Position numbers and translations under genes: made by a program
Part shown: positions 32,723 through 44,036 of the stretch, in pieces
Layout: each line of letters starts with the position of its first letter
Numbering within the stretch: position 1 is the stretch's first letter
The notes under the pieces: model-generated
What the model was told of the DNA's origin: nothing
The model's input: only the letters and a program-made list of their open reading frames with translations
Databases searched by the model: none
Origin: Novosphingobium sp. G106
Lineage (GTDB): Bacteria; Pseudomonadota; Alphaproteobacteria; Sphingomonadales; Sphingomonadaceae
Direction of reading: 5' to 3'
DNA: 64,000 bases
Assembly: GCF_019075875.1 (NCBI RefSeq)
Contig: NZ_JAHOOZ010000001.1
Span: forward strand, 1,426,001-1,490,000

Positions 32723-32762
32723 CGACCCGGCGCGGCATTGCCCCGCCGGGTCGGTTCTTTTT
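32723..32762 (+). terminator. Strong hairpin terminator between miaA and ilvB (possible ilvB attenuator)
   Basis: CGACCCGGCG (32723-32732), loop of 11, CGCCGGGTCG (32744-32753), then a T-rich tract ending at 32762. It is a strong rho-independent terminator 32 bases before the ilvB start. A good -35 hexamer, TTGACA, is at 32650-32655, upstream of the hairpin, but only 32 bases separate the hairpin from ilvB and they contain no promoter I can see. ilvB is therefore probably read through it, which suggests attenuation rather than simple termination of miaA. A short ORF (ATG 32714, 16 codons) overlaps the hairpin but is not rich in Ile, Leu or Val. Confidence 0.75.
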
Positions 32763-32794
32763 AAAGGGCGCAGCTTGTCAGGAAGGTTGGTACA

Positions 32795-34536
<1,742 letters not shown>

Positions 34537-34537
<1 letters not shown>

Positions 34538-34731
34538 TGTCGAGCGGCTCTTGGATTTGGGTTGCGCTGCTATTTGGCGTTGCCATTTTCTGTCTCGCGC
34601 AAGCGGTCAGAGACTTTCGAAGGAAGCAATTCCTCTGGGCGGGACTTGGGGTGGCTAGTTGCCTTGTGGTTCTTTTCCAGCCTGTTCCCACGCATTCCGT
34701 GACGATCGATCTGCCGAGTCCGAAACAATGA
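34537..34731 (+). CDS. Small two-helix membrane protein between ilvB and ilvN
   Basis: A 64-residue protein beginning MSSGSWIWVALLFGVAIF and ending TIDLPSPKQ. Two hydrophobic stretches (about residues 6-22 and 34-48) are separated by a basic loop RDFRRKQF, so it should span the membrane twice. Its ATG shares a base with the ilvB stop (TGATG) and its stop overlaps the ilvN start (ATGA), so it is locked into the operon by translational coupling on both sides. I do not recognise the family. This tight placement argues strongly for a translated gene. Confidence 0.75.
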
Positions 34732-35243
34732 AGATCAAGCAGGAGGCGTCCGAACGCCACGTCCTCACCATCACCGTCGATAACGAGGCGGGCATCCTGG
34801 CGAAGATCGCCGGGCTGTTCACCGCGCGCGGCTACAATATCGACAGCCTGACCGTGGCCGACATCACCGAGAACCACTCGGTCAGCCGGATCACGATCGT
34901 CACCCACGGCCCGCCCGCGCAGATCGACCAGATCCACGCGCAGCTCGAGCGGCTCGTGCCCGTGCACAAGGTCGTCGACCTGACCGAGGTCGGCCCTTAC
35001 GTCGAGCGCGAGCTGGCGCTGATCAAGGTGGCGGGCACCGGCGACAACCGGGTCGAGGCGCTGCGCGTCGCCGACATCTTCCGCGCCAAGGTGGTCGACA
35101 CCTCGACGCAGAGCTTCGTTTTCGAGCTGACCGGCCCGCCCGACAAGATCGACAGCTTCGTCGCGCTGATGCGCGAGCTTGGCCTGGTCGAAGTCGGCCG
35201 TACCGGCGTCGTCGGGATGATCCGCGGGCCTGAAGCGGCCTGA
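34728..35243 (+). CDS. ilvN: Acetolactate synthase small (regulatory) subunit
   Basis: Regulatory subunit (also named ilvH) that binds valine and controls the large subunit. It has 171 residues. The N-terminal ACT domain begins RHVLTITVDNEAGILAKIAG, followed by RGYNIDSLTVADI; the C-terminal domain has ERELALIKV and VVDTSTQSFVFELTG. The start is the ATG at 34728, overlapping the small membrane protein stop by four bases. About 110 bases separate it from ilvC, occupied by a palindromic repeat element. Confidence 0.97.
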   Translation: MKIKQEASERHVLTITVDNEAGILAKIAGLFTARGYNIDSLTVADITENHSVSRITIVTHGPPAQIDQIHAQLERLVPVHKVVDLTEVGPYVERELALIKVAGTGDNRVEALRVADIFRAKVVDTSTQSFVFELTGPPDKIDSFVALMRELGLVEVGRTGVVGMIRGPEAA

Positions 35244-36374
<1,131 letters not shown>

Positions 36375-36386
36375 CCGATACCGAAT

Positions 36387-36413
36387 GCCGTCCCGGGCCC
36401 GCCCCGGGACGGC
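36387..36413 (+). terminator. Perfect 11-bp hairpin after ilvC
   Basis: GCCGTCCCGGG (36387-36397), loop CCCGC, CCCGGGACGGC (36403-36413). No T-run follows, so it may be a terminator of weak type or another copy of a dispersed sphingomonad palindrome. Confidence 0.6.
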
Positions 36414-36477
36414 GAACCGGGCTTGCCCATCGCGCCGTCCTGCGCCTTAATACAGCGGGATGCCGGAGGAGAGCCCG

Positions 36478-36843
36478 ATGCCTGTTTTTCACAAGTCTAT
36501 CGGCCTCATCGCGGCGCTCATGCTTGCTGCCTGTACGCAGCCCGATAGCCAGGTGCCCGCACCCGCGGTGACACCCGTTCCCTCACCGACCGCACAGCCC
36601 GCCCCGCCGTCCGAGAGCGCCAAGCCCGAACCCGCGGCCGACGAATGCGGCGCCAGCAAGCTCGGCAGCTATATGGGCCAGGCCGCGGCAGCCGATACGA
36701 TGGTGAAGATCAAGCAGACGATCGGCCACGAGCGCATCCGCACGATCAATCCCGGCGATGCCGTGACGATGGATTTCCGCCCCGATCGACTCAACGTCGA
36801 AGTCGGCGAGGACGGCCGGATCAAACGCCTGCGCTGCGGCTAA
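36478..36843 (+). CDS. Lipoprotein with peptidase inhibitor I78 domain
   Basis: A 121-residue lipoprotein. The ATG at 36478 has GGAGGAG six bases upstream. The signal peptide ends in the lipobox LAAC (cysteine near residue 19), followed by a Pro-rich linker and a domain of about 65 residues with CGASKLGSYMGQ, then RIRTINPGDAVTMDFRPDRL and GRIKRLRCG. This matches the I78 family of small subtilisin-type protease inhibitors, with the two cysteines likely disulfide-bonded. Its end overlaps the convergent epoxide hydrolase gene by four bases. Confidence 0.88.
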   Translation: MPVFHKSIGLIAALMLAACTQPDSQVPAPAVTPVPSPTAQPAPPSESAKPEPAADECGASKLGSYMGQAAAADTMVKIKQTIGHERIRTINPGDAVTMDFRPDRLNVEVGEDGRIKRLRCG

Positions 36844-37976
36844 CGCATCAGGGCGAAGCAGGCCCGCAGTTCGCCGACGAACAGCTCGGGCTGCTCCCAG
36901 GCGGCGAAATGGCCGCCGCGCGGCAATTCGTTCCAGTAGGCGATGTTCTTCATCCGCTGCTCGACCCAGCTGCGCGGCGCCGGCAGGATCTCCTCGGGAA
37001 AGACACTGAACCCGGCGGGCAGCGTCACGTCCTGCAGTCTGGTCTTGCCGAAGCTCTCCCAATAGAGCCGCGCCGCCGAAGCCCCCGCCGCACCGAGCCA
37101 GTAGAGCATGATATTGTCGAGCACCGCATCGCGCCCCAGGACCTCGGTCGCGGCCCCGGGGTTGTCGCTCCAGGCCTGCAGCTTCTCATAGATCCATCCG
37201 GCCAATCCGATCGGAGAATCGACCAGGCCATAGCCCAGGCTCTGCGGCCGCGTGGCCTGCTGGATGGCATAGCCCGTGTCCCAGGTCTTGTAGAACTGCA
37301 TCCGATCGAAAGCCTGCCGATCCGCCGCAGTGGGGTTCTCGCGCGCGGCCCTGGTCGGGCCGGAGATCGGCATGTTGAGATGGATCCCCGCGCAGCCCTC
37401 TGGCGCCTGCCCGCCGATGCAATGGGTGACGAAAGCACCCCAGTCGCCGCCCTGCGCCACCCATCGCGTGTAGTCGAGCCGGCGCATCAGCTCGGCCCAG
37501 GCCCGAGCGATGCGCTCGACGCCCCAACCCGTGGTCGCGGGCTTCGCCGAGAAGCCGTAGCCCGGCAGCGACGGGATCACGAGATGGAAGGCGTCCTCGG
37601 CCCTGCCCCCATTCGCCACCGGATTGCTGAGCGGCCCGATCACGCGCATGAACTCGATCACCGAGCCCGGCCAGCCATGCGTCAGCAGCAGCGGCATTGC
37701 ACCCGGCTCGGGCGAGCGGACATGGAGGAAATGGATATCGAGCCCGTCGATCTCCGTGACGAACTGGCCTAGCGCGTTGAGCCGTGCCTCGCAGGCGCGC
37801 CAGTCGTAGCCATTGCGCCAATAGGCCGCGAGGTCCTGCAGGACAGCCAGCGGCGTCCCCTGCGACCAGTTATCGACCGTCTCGCGCTCGGCCCAGCGGG
37901 TGGCGTCAAGCCGGCGGTAAAGGTCGTCGATCTGGTCCTGCGGGACTGCGAGCATGAATGGGCGGATCTGGGTCAT
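36840..37976 (-). CDS. Epoxide hydrolase, alpha/beta hydrolase with N-terminal EHN domain
   Basis: A 378-residue epoxide hydrolase. The N-terminal EHN region (VPQDQIDDLYRRLDATRWAE, then WRACEARLNALGQF) is followed by the hydrolase core with the oxyanion loop THGWPGSVIEF and the nucleophile Asp in VAQGGDWGAFV; the late GGHFAAWEQPE holds the catalytic His. It opens epoxides to diols, in detoxification or in breakdown of cyclic compounds. The substrate is not predictable. Upstream lies a palindromic repeat and a DapB-like dehydrogenase on the same strand. Confidence 0.94.
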   Translation of the reverse strand: MTQIRPFMLAVPQDQIDDLYRRLDATRWAERETVDNWSQGTPLAVLQDLAAYWRNGYDWRACEARLNALGQFVTEIDGLDIHFLHVRSPEPGAMPLLLTHGWPGSVIEFMRVIGPLSNPVANGGRAEDAFHLVIPSLPGYGFSAKPATTGWGVERIARAWAELMRRLDYTRWVAQGGDWGAFVTHCIGGQAPEGCAGIHLNMPISGPTRAARENPTAADRQAFDRMQFYKTWDTGYAIQQATRPQSLGYGLVDSPIGLAGWIYEKLQAWSDNPGAATEVLGRDAVLDNIMLYWLGAAGASAARLYWESFGKTRLQDVTLPAGFSVFPEEILPAPRSWVEQRMKNIAYWNELPRGGHFAAWEQPELFVGELRACFALMR

Positions 37977-38017
37977 GCCGCCACTGTGAAGCGCGGTCGC
38001 TACCGATCAAGCCCCAA

Positions 38018-38044
38018 GTGGTCCCGGGCTTGACCCGAGTCCAC
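38018..38044. repeat. Imperfect palindromic repeat between two minus-strand genes
   Basis: GTGGTCCCGGG (38018-38028) and CCCGAGTCCAC (38034-38044) form an imperfect inverted repeat (two mismatches) with a 5-base loop. It resembles dispersed intergenic palindromes of sphingomonads and the hairpin at 36387-36413. It may act as a weak terminator. Confidence 0.45.
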
Positions 38045-38064
38045 GGGAGGCTTGACGCGGTACG

Positions 38065-39141
38065 TCAGGCGAGTCTGGCGACCACCTGCGGCAGGTCGAG
38101 CGTCGTGACGAAACCGGGCTTGGCTGCGCAGACATAGGGCACGCAGTTGACCGGGCGGTGCGCGGTGAGGTTCGGGGTAAAGCCCGGATAGTCCTCGTCC
38201 GAGACCGGATAGCCGATCGTGATGTCGAGCGGCGTGTCGCCCTCGACCAGCACGTGCCAGCCCGACTTGCGGAAGTTCCACTGCTCACCGTCCGTGGTGT
38301 CGACGTCGGACGAGATGTACCAGATCGCCTGGAACTCGATCAGCGGCTTGCCCTTGTGCAGGCACGAAACCACGGTCTTGGTCGCAGCGACGGTGCCCGC
38401 CTTGGCCGTGCCCGCGGGAATGACCACGTCCTTGCGCGCGATGCCCTGCGCCTGGCGCGTCTGGACATCGTCGAACGGCATGCCCCAGGCTTCGGCGATC
38501 AGGTTCAGCGAGGGGCTGAACGAGTGCTTCATGTGGTGCAGCATGCCCTCGTTGGTCCGGCCCGGATCCTCGCCGAAGCCCATCATCGGGCCGAACAGCA
38601 TCTCGGGCGAATTGCGCGACGAGGTATCGGCGAACTCGGTGATCGTCAGCTTGTCGACGCGGCGCGCGATCGAGGTCAGGACGATCGGCATGGCTTCGCT
38701 GATGAAACCCGGGCTCGAACCGGTGGCATGGATCGAAGTGCCACCTTTCTGGCAAGCCGCTTCGATGGCCGCGCGGTCGGCCGGATCGAGCCCCGCCGGG
38801 TTCTGGTATTCCATGCGCGTCGAGACGATGTTGATGCCCGCTTCGAGGATGCGGCAGACTTCGTCGACGCGGTTGACGTGCGGCATGTAGAGCACGCAGT
38901 CGGGCTTGAGCGCGATGACGTCGTCGATCGAATTCGTCGCCTTCACGCCGACCGGAGCGATACCGCAGAGCTCGCCGGCGTCGCGGCCCACTTTGTCGGG
39001 ATTGCTCACCCAGACGCCGACGAGTTCCATGCCCGGATGCTCGATCACGCGCTGCATCGCGCGCGAGCCGACGTTGCCCGTCGCCCACTGGACGACGCGA
39101 TAGGGGCGCGACCAGTCGGCGCGCATGCTCAAGTCCGTCAT
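38065..39141 (-). CDS. DapB-like NAD(P)H-dependent amine dehydrogenase family protein
   Basis: A 358-residue oxidoreductase with an N-terminal Rossmann domain like dihydrodipicolinate reductase: VVQWATGNVGSRAMQRVIEH near residue 15. The same family includes 2,4-diaminopentanoate dehydrogenase and many unassigned enzymes. Further motifs are YMPHVNRVDEVCRILEAGIN and HATGSSPGFISEAMPIVLTS. The ATG at 39141 has GGGAGAGA upstream. The length and the C-terminal domain exclude DapB itself. The neighbours (epoxide hydrolase, P450-type genes elsewhere, MFS exporter) suggest catabolism rather than lysine synthesis; this is inference. Confidence 0.82.
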   Translation of the reverse strand: MTDLSMRADWSRPYRVVQWATGNVGSRAMQRVIEHPGMELVGVWVSNPDKVGRDAGELCGIAPVGVKATNSIDDVIALKPDCVLYMPHVNRVDEVCRILEAGINIVSTRMEYQNPAGLDPADRAAIEAACQKGGTSIHATGSSPGFISEAMPIVLTSIARRVDKLTITEFADTSSRNSPEMLFGPMMGFGEDPGRTNEGMLHHMKHSFSPSLNLIAEAWGMPFDDVQTRQAQGIARKDVVIPAGTAKAGTVAATKTVVSCLHKGKPLIEFQAIWYISSDVDTTDGEQWNFRKSGWHVLVEGDTPLDITIGYPVSDEDYPGFTPNLTAHRPVNCVPYVCAAKPGFVTTLDLPQVVARLA

Positions 39142-39269
39142 AAGAAATCTCTCCCGTTTCCTCGGCCACATTTGCCCATGCCGCAGCGCTGTGCAAGTGT
39201 TCAAAATGATCGACGGGCCGCGTTCACCTCGCGCTTGCGGCGACTGAACCGTCCGCTAAAGGTCGCGGC

Positions 39270-40787
39270 GTGAGCGCCGCCCTCAACCGTCCGCTGATTA
39301 CGCTCGGCCTCATCCTGTCGGCTTTCATGAGCGCGATGGACACCACCGTCGCCAATATCGCGCTGCCGCACATCCAGGGCTCGATCTCCGCCTCACCCGA
39401 GCAGATCACCTGGGTGATCACTTCCTATTTCATCGCCCAGGCGGTGACGATCCCGGTCAGCGGCTGGCTGGCCGCACGCTTCGGTCTCAAACCGATGCTG
39501 CTGTTCTGCGTCTTAGGCTTCACGGTGACCTCGGTGATGTGCGGCATGGCGATGAACCTGCCCGAACTGGTGCTGTTCCGCGCCCTGCAGGGCGTGGTCG
39601 CCGCCCCGCTGATGCCTGTGGCGCAATCGGTGCTGATCAATATCAACCCGCCCGAGCGGTTGGGCCGCGCCACCGCGCTATTCACCATGGCCGCCGTAGT
39701 CGCGCCCGCGGTCGGCCCGGTGATCGGCGGATGGCTGACCGACGAGCTGTCGTGGCGCTGGTGCTTCTACATCAACCTGCCCGCCGGCCTGCTCTCGATG
39801 GGCCTGCTCTACTTCTTCCTGCCCGCCTCGCCGCCCGCGCCACGACCGTTCGACGTGCTGGGCTTCGCTTCGCTCGGCATCGCCGTCTCGGCACTCCAAC
39901 TCATGCTCGATCGCGGCACGACGCTCGACTGGTTCGATTCACGCGAGATCTGGATCGAGGCCTCGGTCGCCGCTTGCGCATTCTGGATCTTCCTGGTCCA
40001 TTCGATCACCGCCCGCGCGCCCTTGTTCCCCCGGGCGCTACTGGCGGACCGGAACTTCCAGAGCAGCGCCATGTTCGGCTTCTTCTTCTCGACGCTGACT
40101 TTCACCAGCTTCGCCCTGCTGCCGCTGATGATGCAGGGCGTGCTCGGCTATTCCGCGGTCCACGCCGGCGTGCTCAGCGCGCCGCGCGGGATCCTGATGC
40201 TGATCATCCTCCAGTTCATGGGCCGGGTGGACACGCTGGTCGACCGGCGCGTGCTGATCGCCGTCGGCCTTTCGTTCTTCGTCCTCGCCTTCTGGGAGAT
40301 GTCGCGCTTCGACCTGTCGATGGACGGCAGTTCGATCGTCTGGGCCACCATAATCCAGGGCTTCGGCCAAGGCATCCTGTTCGTCCCGCTCTCGACGCTG
40401 GGCTTCATGACGATCGCCCCGCATCTACGCCCCGATGCCGCCGCGGCGACGAGCTTCGTGCGCAACGTCGGCGGCTCGATCAGCGTCGCCGTATTCCAGG
40501 CCCTGACCGTCACCAATTCGCAGACGGTACAGTCGACGCTCTCGGCGCATATCGGCCGCGAGATTGCCGACGCCCAGGTGCTGCCGTCCTACCTGTCGCC
40601 GGACACCACCGCCGGCGCTGTGGCCCTGGCAGGGGAAATCCAGCGGCAGGCCCTGATGGTCGCCTATGTTGACGACTTCCGCCTGCTTACGATCATCGCG
40701 GTGCTGTCGATCCCACTGGTGCTATTGATCCGGCCGCCGCGAGGCGGTGCCAAGGATACGGGGCCTATGCCGATCGAGGCGCACTAG
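39270..40787 (+). CDS. MFS multidrug efflux transporter, DHA2 (EmrB/QacA) family
   Basis: A 505-residue membrane protein with about 14 hydrophobic segments, proton-driven drug export type. The first helix holds LSAFMSAMDTTVANIALPHI (motif D1), followed by ITWVITSYFIAQAVTIPVSG and motif A-like GWLAARFGLKPMLL. The antiporter motif C region is AAVVAPAVGPVIGGWLTDEL. The GTG at 39270 is used as start. No membrane-fusion (EmrA) gene is adjacent, so it may work alone or with a distant partner. Divergent from the DapB-like gene. Confidence 0.94.
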   Translation: MSAALNRPLITLGLILSAFMSAMDTTVANIALPHIQGSISASPEQITWVITSYFIAQAVTIPVSGWLAARFGLKPMLLFCVLGFTVTSVMCGMAMNLPELVLFRALQGVVAAPLMPVAQSVLININPPERLGRATALFTMAAVVAPAVGPVIGGWLTDELSWRWCFYINLPAGLLSMGLLYFFLPASPPAPRPFDVLGFASLGIAVSALQLMLDRGTTLDWFDSREIWIEASVAACAFWIFLVHSITARAPLFPRALLADRNFQSSAMFGFFFSTLTFTSFALLPLMMQGVLGYSAVHAGVLSAPRGILMLIILQFMGRVDTLVDRRVLIAVGLSFFVLAFWEMSRFDLSMDGSSIVWATIIQGFGQGILFVPLSTLGFMTIAPHLRPDAAAATSFVRNVGGSISVAVFQALTVTNSQTVQSTLSAHIGREIADAQVLPSYLSPDTTAGAVALAGEIQRQALMVAYVDDFRLLTIIAVLSIPLVLLIRPPRGGAKDTGPMPIEAH

Positions 40788-40799
40788 GCCCGAGCCCCC

Positions 40800-40828
40800 T
40801 TTACAATCGCCGGACCAGTCGCCATAGG
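40800..40828 (+). promoter_or_regulatory. Candidate promoter of the leuA leader
   Basis: TTTACA (40800-40805) and CATAGG (40823-40828) lie 17 bases apart, just upstream of the leader peptide ATG. The -10 match is partial. Confidence 0.35.
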
Positions 40829-40836
40829 CTCAAGCC

Positions 40837-40887
40837 ATGACCAACCGGCTTGGCCTTACTCTGCGACTTATCCGCCCTTGGGCGTGA
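40837..40887 (+). CDS. leuL: Leucine-rich leader peptide of leuA
   Basis: A 16-residue ORF, MTNRLGLTLRLIRPWA, ending in TGA at 40885-40887, about 100 bases before leuA. Four of sixteen codons are leucine and one isoleucine, clustered at residues 5-12, as in leader peptides that sense leucine shortage by ribosome stalling. An AGG lies nine bases before the ATG. The downstream RNA can adopt competing pairings that include the end of this ORF. It is too short for statistical proof, but position and composition fit a leu attenuator. Confidence 0.65.
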   Translation: MTNRLGLTLRLIRPWA

Positions 40888-40964
40888 GCTGAAGCGTCGT
40901 ACCTGCGGCGCTGGTGGCGCCCAAGGGGACCGAAACCAGACCCAGCCCAGACATCTGGCCGCAG
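40873..40964 (+). promoter_or_regulatory. Competing RNA stems after the leuA leader peptide (attenuator)
   Basis: CCCTTGGGCG (40875-40884), inside the last codons of the leader ORF, is the exact complement of CGCCCAAGGG (40918-40927). That second segment overlaps the hairpin GGCGC-TGGTG-GCGCC (40907-40921), and CTGCGGC (40903-40909) can also pair with GCCGCAG (40958-40964). These pairings exclude one another, so ribosome position on the leader could decide which forms. There is no clear T-run, so control could act on translation rather than termination. Confidence 0.55.
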
Positions 40965-40985
40965 AATTCCAAGCGAGATACCGTC

Positions 40986-42650
40986 ATGACCATGCTGAAA
41001 GACCCCTCGGTCAAGTACCGACCGTTCCAGCCCATCAACCTGCCCGACCGCCAGTGGCCGACGCGCACGATCACCCAGGCGCCGCGCTGGCTCTCCACCG
41101 ACCTGCGCGACGGCAACCAGGCACTCATCGATCCGATGGGCGCCGAGAAGAAGACGCGCTTCTTCGACCTGCTGGTCAAAGTTGGCCTTAAGGAGATCGA
41201 AGTCGGCTTCCCCGCCGCCGGCGCCACCGAGTTCGATTTCATCCAGGGACTGGTCCGATCGGAGCGCATTCCCGAGGACGTGCTGGTCCAGGTGCTGACC
41301 CAGTCGCGCGAGGACCTGATCAAGACCTCATTCGAAAGCCTCGAAGGCGCGCAGGCAGCGATTGTCCATCTCTACAACGCGGTCTCGCCACTGTGGCGCC
41401 AGGTCGTCTTCGGCATGGAGCGCGAGGACATCAGGCAGATCGCCGTGAACGGCGCCAAGGTCCTTCGCGACCAGGCCGCGCGCTTCCCGACCACCAACTG
41501 GCATTTCGAATACAGCCCCGAGACCTTCTCCACCGCCGAGCTCGATTTCAGCCTCGAATGCTGCGAAGCGGTGATGGACGTGCTGAAGCCCACGCCTGAG
41601 CACCCAATCATCCTCAACCTGCCGGCGACGGTCGAAGCGGCGACACCCAACATTTACGCCGACCAGATCGAGTATTTCTGCCGCAACCTGCCGAACCGGG
41701 ACAGCGCAGTGATCAGCCTGCACACGCACAACGACCGCGGCACCGGCGTCGCCGCGGCCGAACTGGGCCTGATGGCCGGCGCGGACCGCGTCGAGGGTTG
41801 CCTATTCGGCAACGGCGAGCGCACGGGCAACTGCTGCCTGGTGACGGTCGGTCTCAACATGTACACGCAAGGCATTGATCCGGGACTCGATTTCTCGGAC
41901 ATCGACGAGGTCATCCAGACGGTCGAGTACTGCAACCAGCTCAAGGTGGCCGAGCGCCATCCCTATGGTGGCGAACTCGTCTTCACCGCCTTCTCGGGCA
42001 GCCATCAGGACGCGATCAAGAAGGGCTTTTCGGCGCAGGAACAGCGTAACGACCAGCTCTGGGCCGTGCCCTACCTGCCTATCGACCCGGCCGACCTGGG
42101 CCGCAGCTACGAGGCGGTGATCCGGGTCAACTCGCAGTCGGGCAAGGGCGGCTTCGCCTGGGTGCTCGAACAGGACCAGGGCCTCAAGCTGCCCAAGCGG
42201 ATGCAGGCGCACTTCTCCAAACACGTCCAGGAACTGGCCGACGAGCTCGGCCGCGAACTGGTCGCGGCCGACATCTGGGACGTGTTCCAGCGCGTCTACA
42301 AGCAGGGTGCCGGCCGTTTCGAGCTACAGGATTACGAGGAGACCAAGGCGCCTGACGGCAGCCGCGTCTTCGCCGGCAAAATCGCCGTCGACGGCAAGGT
42401 CCAGTCGGTCTCGGGTCGCGGCAACGGCCTGCTCTCCTCGGTCGTCGCGACGATCGAAGATGCCTTCGGCGTGAAGCTCGAAATCCGTGACTATTCGGAA
42501 CACGCGATGTCGAAGGGCTCCGACGCGCGCGCCGCCGCCTATGTCGAATGCGTGGCTGCCGATGGCCGGACGATCTGGGGGGTCGGCGTCGACGAGGACG
42601 TCGCCACGGCCGGCGTGCGTGCGGTGCTCAGCGCGGCCAACGCGGCCTAA
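40986..42650 (+). CDS. leuA: 2-isopropylmalate synthase
   Basis: First committed step of leucine synthesis: acetyl-CoA plus 2-oxoisovalerate. It has 554 residues, the longer LeuA type (type 2). The catalytic domain shows WLSTDLRDGNQALIDPM, the metal site SLHTHNDRGTGVAAAELGLM and EGCLFGNGERTGNCCLV; the C-terminal leucine-binding regulatory domain is present, ending RAVLSAANAA. ATG 40986 (MTMLKDPS) is used; ATG 40992 is possible. A leucine-rich leader peptide lies upstream and a strong inverted repeat downstream. Confidence 0.97.
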   Translation: MTMLKDPSVKYRPFQPINLPDRQWPTRTITQAPRWLSTDLRDGNQALIDPMGAEKKTRFFDLLVKVGLKEIEVGFPAAGATEFDFIQGLVRSERIPEDVLVQVLTQSREDLIKTSFESLEGAQAAIVHLYNAVSPLWRQVVFGMEREDIRQIAVNGAKVLRDQAARFPTTNWHFEYSPETFSTAELDFSLECCEAVMDVLKPTPEHPIILNLPATVEAATPNIYADQIEYFCRNLPNRDSAVISLHTHNDRGTGVAAAELGLMAGADRVEGCLFGNGERTGNCCLVTVGLNMYTQGIDPGLDFSDIDEVIQTVEYCNQLKVAERHPYGGELVFTAFSGSHQDAIKKGFSAQEQRNDQLWAVPYLPIDPADLGRSYEAVIRVNSQSGKGGFAWVLEQDQGLKLPKRMQAHFSKHVQELADELGRELVAADIWDVFQRVYKQGAGRFELQDYEETKAPDGSRVFAGKIAVDGKVQSVSGRGNGLLSSVVATIEDAFGVKLEIRDYSEHAMSKGSDARAAAYVECVAADGRTIWGVGVDEDVATAGVRAVLSAANAA

Positions 42651-42813
42651 CGAAAGCGGTTTGCCGCGGGAAAGACGTTTCCTACTTCGGCGCCATGCAC
42701 CAGAGCTAGTTGGTTCTTTCTCAGCGTCGGATTTTCGAAAGCGCCTTGCAGGGTGTCACCATGACACGCTGCCACCCAACCTGTTGATCATCATCCGTTT
42801 TCGTAGATTGAGA

Positions 42814-42845
42814 CAGGGTGACACGGTGTAACTTGTGTCACCCTG
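42814..42845. terminator. 11-bp inverted repeat between convergent leuA and MaoC-like gene
   Basis: CAGGGTGACAC (42814-42824) pairs with GTGTCACCCTG (42835-42845), loop of ten. It lies eight bases before the end of the minus-strand gene and likely ends both transcripts. A smaller dyad with the same core, GTGTCA-CCA-TGACAC, is at 42753-42767. The rest of 42651-42813 holds nothing I can name. Confidence 0.75.
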
Positions 42846-42853
42846 TTCGGACA

Positions 42854-44023
42854 TCAGCCCTTCTTGGGCAGCGCGATCTCGGCCACGCCGGTGCACATCG
42901 TCGTGCCCTTTTGGCTCTTCATCAGGTGCTTGACCTGGATCAGGTGCCGGCCTTCCTCGTCGATCATCTTGTCGACGACCTCGGCAGTCTGGACGGTGAT
43001 GTCGCCCGAAAGCGCCGGTCCGCGATAGTTGGCGGTTGAATGCACGACCCAGCCATGCTCGCCGGCCCAGCCCGCGAGGTAGTCGGTTACCCAGGCGCCC
43101 ATCGACGCGCCGTAGCCATAGGCTCGCGGCATGCCGATCTTGCGCGCATATTTGGGGAACAGGTGCCCGCGTGAGGCGCCGTAGTAGGCACCGTCGGTCA
43201 GCTCGGGATTGATCCGCTCCATGATCGGATCGTTCTCGTGACCGGCCATTTCCTTGGTGAAGCCGAAATCCTCGAGATTGATCTCGCGGCGATCCAGCGT
43301 GCCCCACGTGGTGAACAGGTAGGCGCGCCACTCGGTGGTCAGGCTGGCAATCGTGTGCGGGCCGAAGACGCGCTCGGGCAGTTGGTCGCCGACATTCACG
43401 TCGTCCCACCAGCGCTCGCCGTGGCCCAGGTCGTGCAGCGTCTGGATCCAGGCGAACTTGCGCTCTTCCAGCGCGTCCAGTTCCGCGTCGGTCCAGACGG
43501 GTTCCTCGAACTCGTCCTTGTTGACCGTCGCGCCGCCTGCAGCTGCCGAATAGCGCAGGGCGGTGGAGCGCTGCTTGGCGATCAGTTCGCCGTTCTGGTT
43601 GCGGTAGAAGTTGTCGCCGCGCTGGAAACAGGTCGGGCCGAAGCCGGTGTTCTTGACCGTATAGTCGAACGGAATGCGCTCGTTGGTGATGATGTCGCCG
43701 CCGAACACGCGCGGACCGTAGTGCCAGAACTCATCGCCGGCGAAGAGCAGATGCGATTCCGGAATCTTTCCAACGCAGGACGGGGCCGTGCCGTGGCCGT
43801 CGTCCATCACGATCGGGAAGGACTGCGGCGCCACCAGCCTACCCCACTTGGACTCCGCCGCATAGGCAGGGTCGAAGTGGAGCAGGTTCGCATAGTGCAT
43901 GGCCTGGGCCCAGCGGCGGATGTCGTTGTTGCCCAGCGGTTCCCGGATCGGCGAGCTTTCGATCACCTTGCCGAGGTACTGGTCGATATCCGAGCAATCG
44001 AGCGTCTGCGCTTCGGTGGCCAT
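42854..44023 (-). CDS. MaoC-family dehydratase with FAS1-like N-terminal domain (copy 1)
   Basis: A 389-residue double-hotdog protein. The N-terminal half resembles the FAS1-like dehydratase domain (IPESHLLFAGDEFWHYGPRV, VFGGDIITNERIPFDYTVKN); the C-terminal half is MaoC-like (ERVFGPHTIASLTTEW, RAYGYGASMGAWVTDYLAGW). Such proteins hydrate enoyl-CoA thioesters. It follows a close paralogue on the same strand with a 13-base gap. The pair could form a heteromer or act on related CoA substrates. Tandem copies of this kind occur in catabolic clusters for sterols, terpenes or aromatics; the substrate here is unknown. Confidence 0.85.
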   Translation of the reverse strand: MATEAQTLDCSDIDQYLGKVIESSPIREPLGNNDIRRWAQAMHYANLLHFDPAYAAESKWGRLVAPQSFPIVMDDGHGTAPSCVGKIPESHLLFAGDEFWHYGPRVFGGDIITNERIPFDYTVKNTGFGPTCFQRGDNFYRNQNGELIAKQRSTALRYSAAAGGATVNKDEFEEPVWTDAELDALEERKFAWIQTLHDLGHGERWWDDVNVGDQLPERVFGPHTIASLTTEWRAYLFTTWGTLDRREINLEDFGFTKEMAGHENDPIMERINPELTDGAYYGASRGHLFPKYARKIGMPRAYGYGASMGAWVTDYLAGWAGEHGWVVHSTANYRGPALSGDITVQTAEVVDKMIDEEGRHLIQVKHLMKSQKGTTMCTGVAEIALPKKG

Positions 44024-44036
44024 AGAGTGTCCCTTC

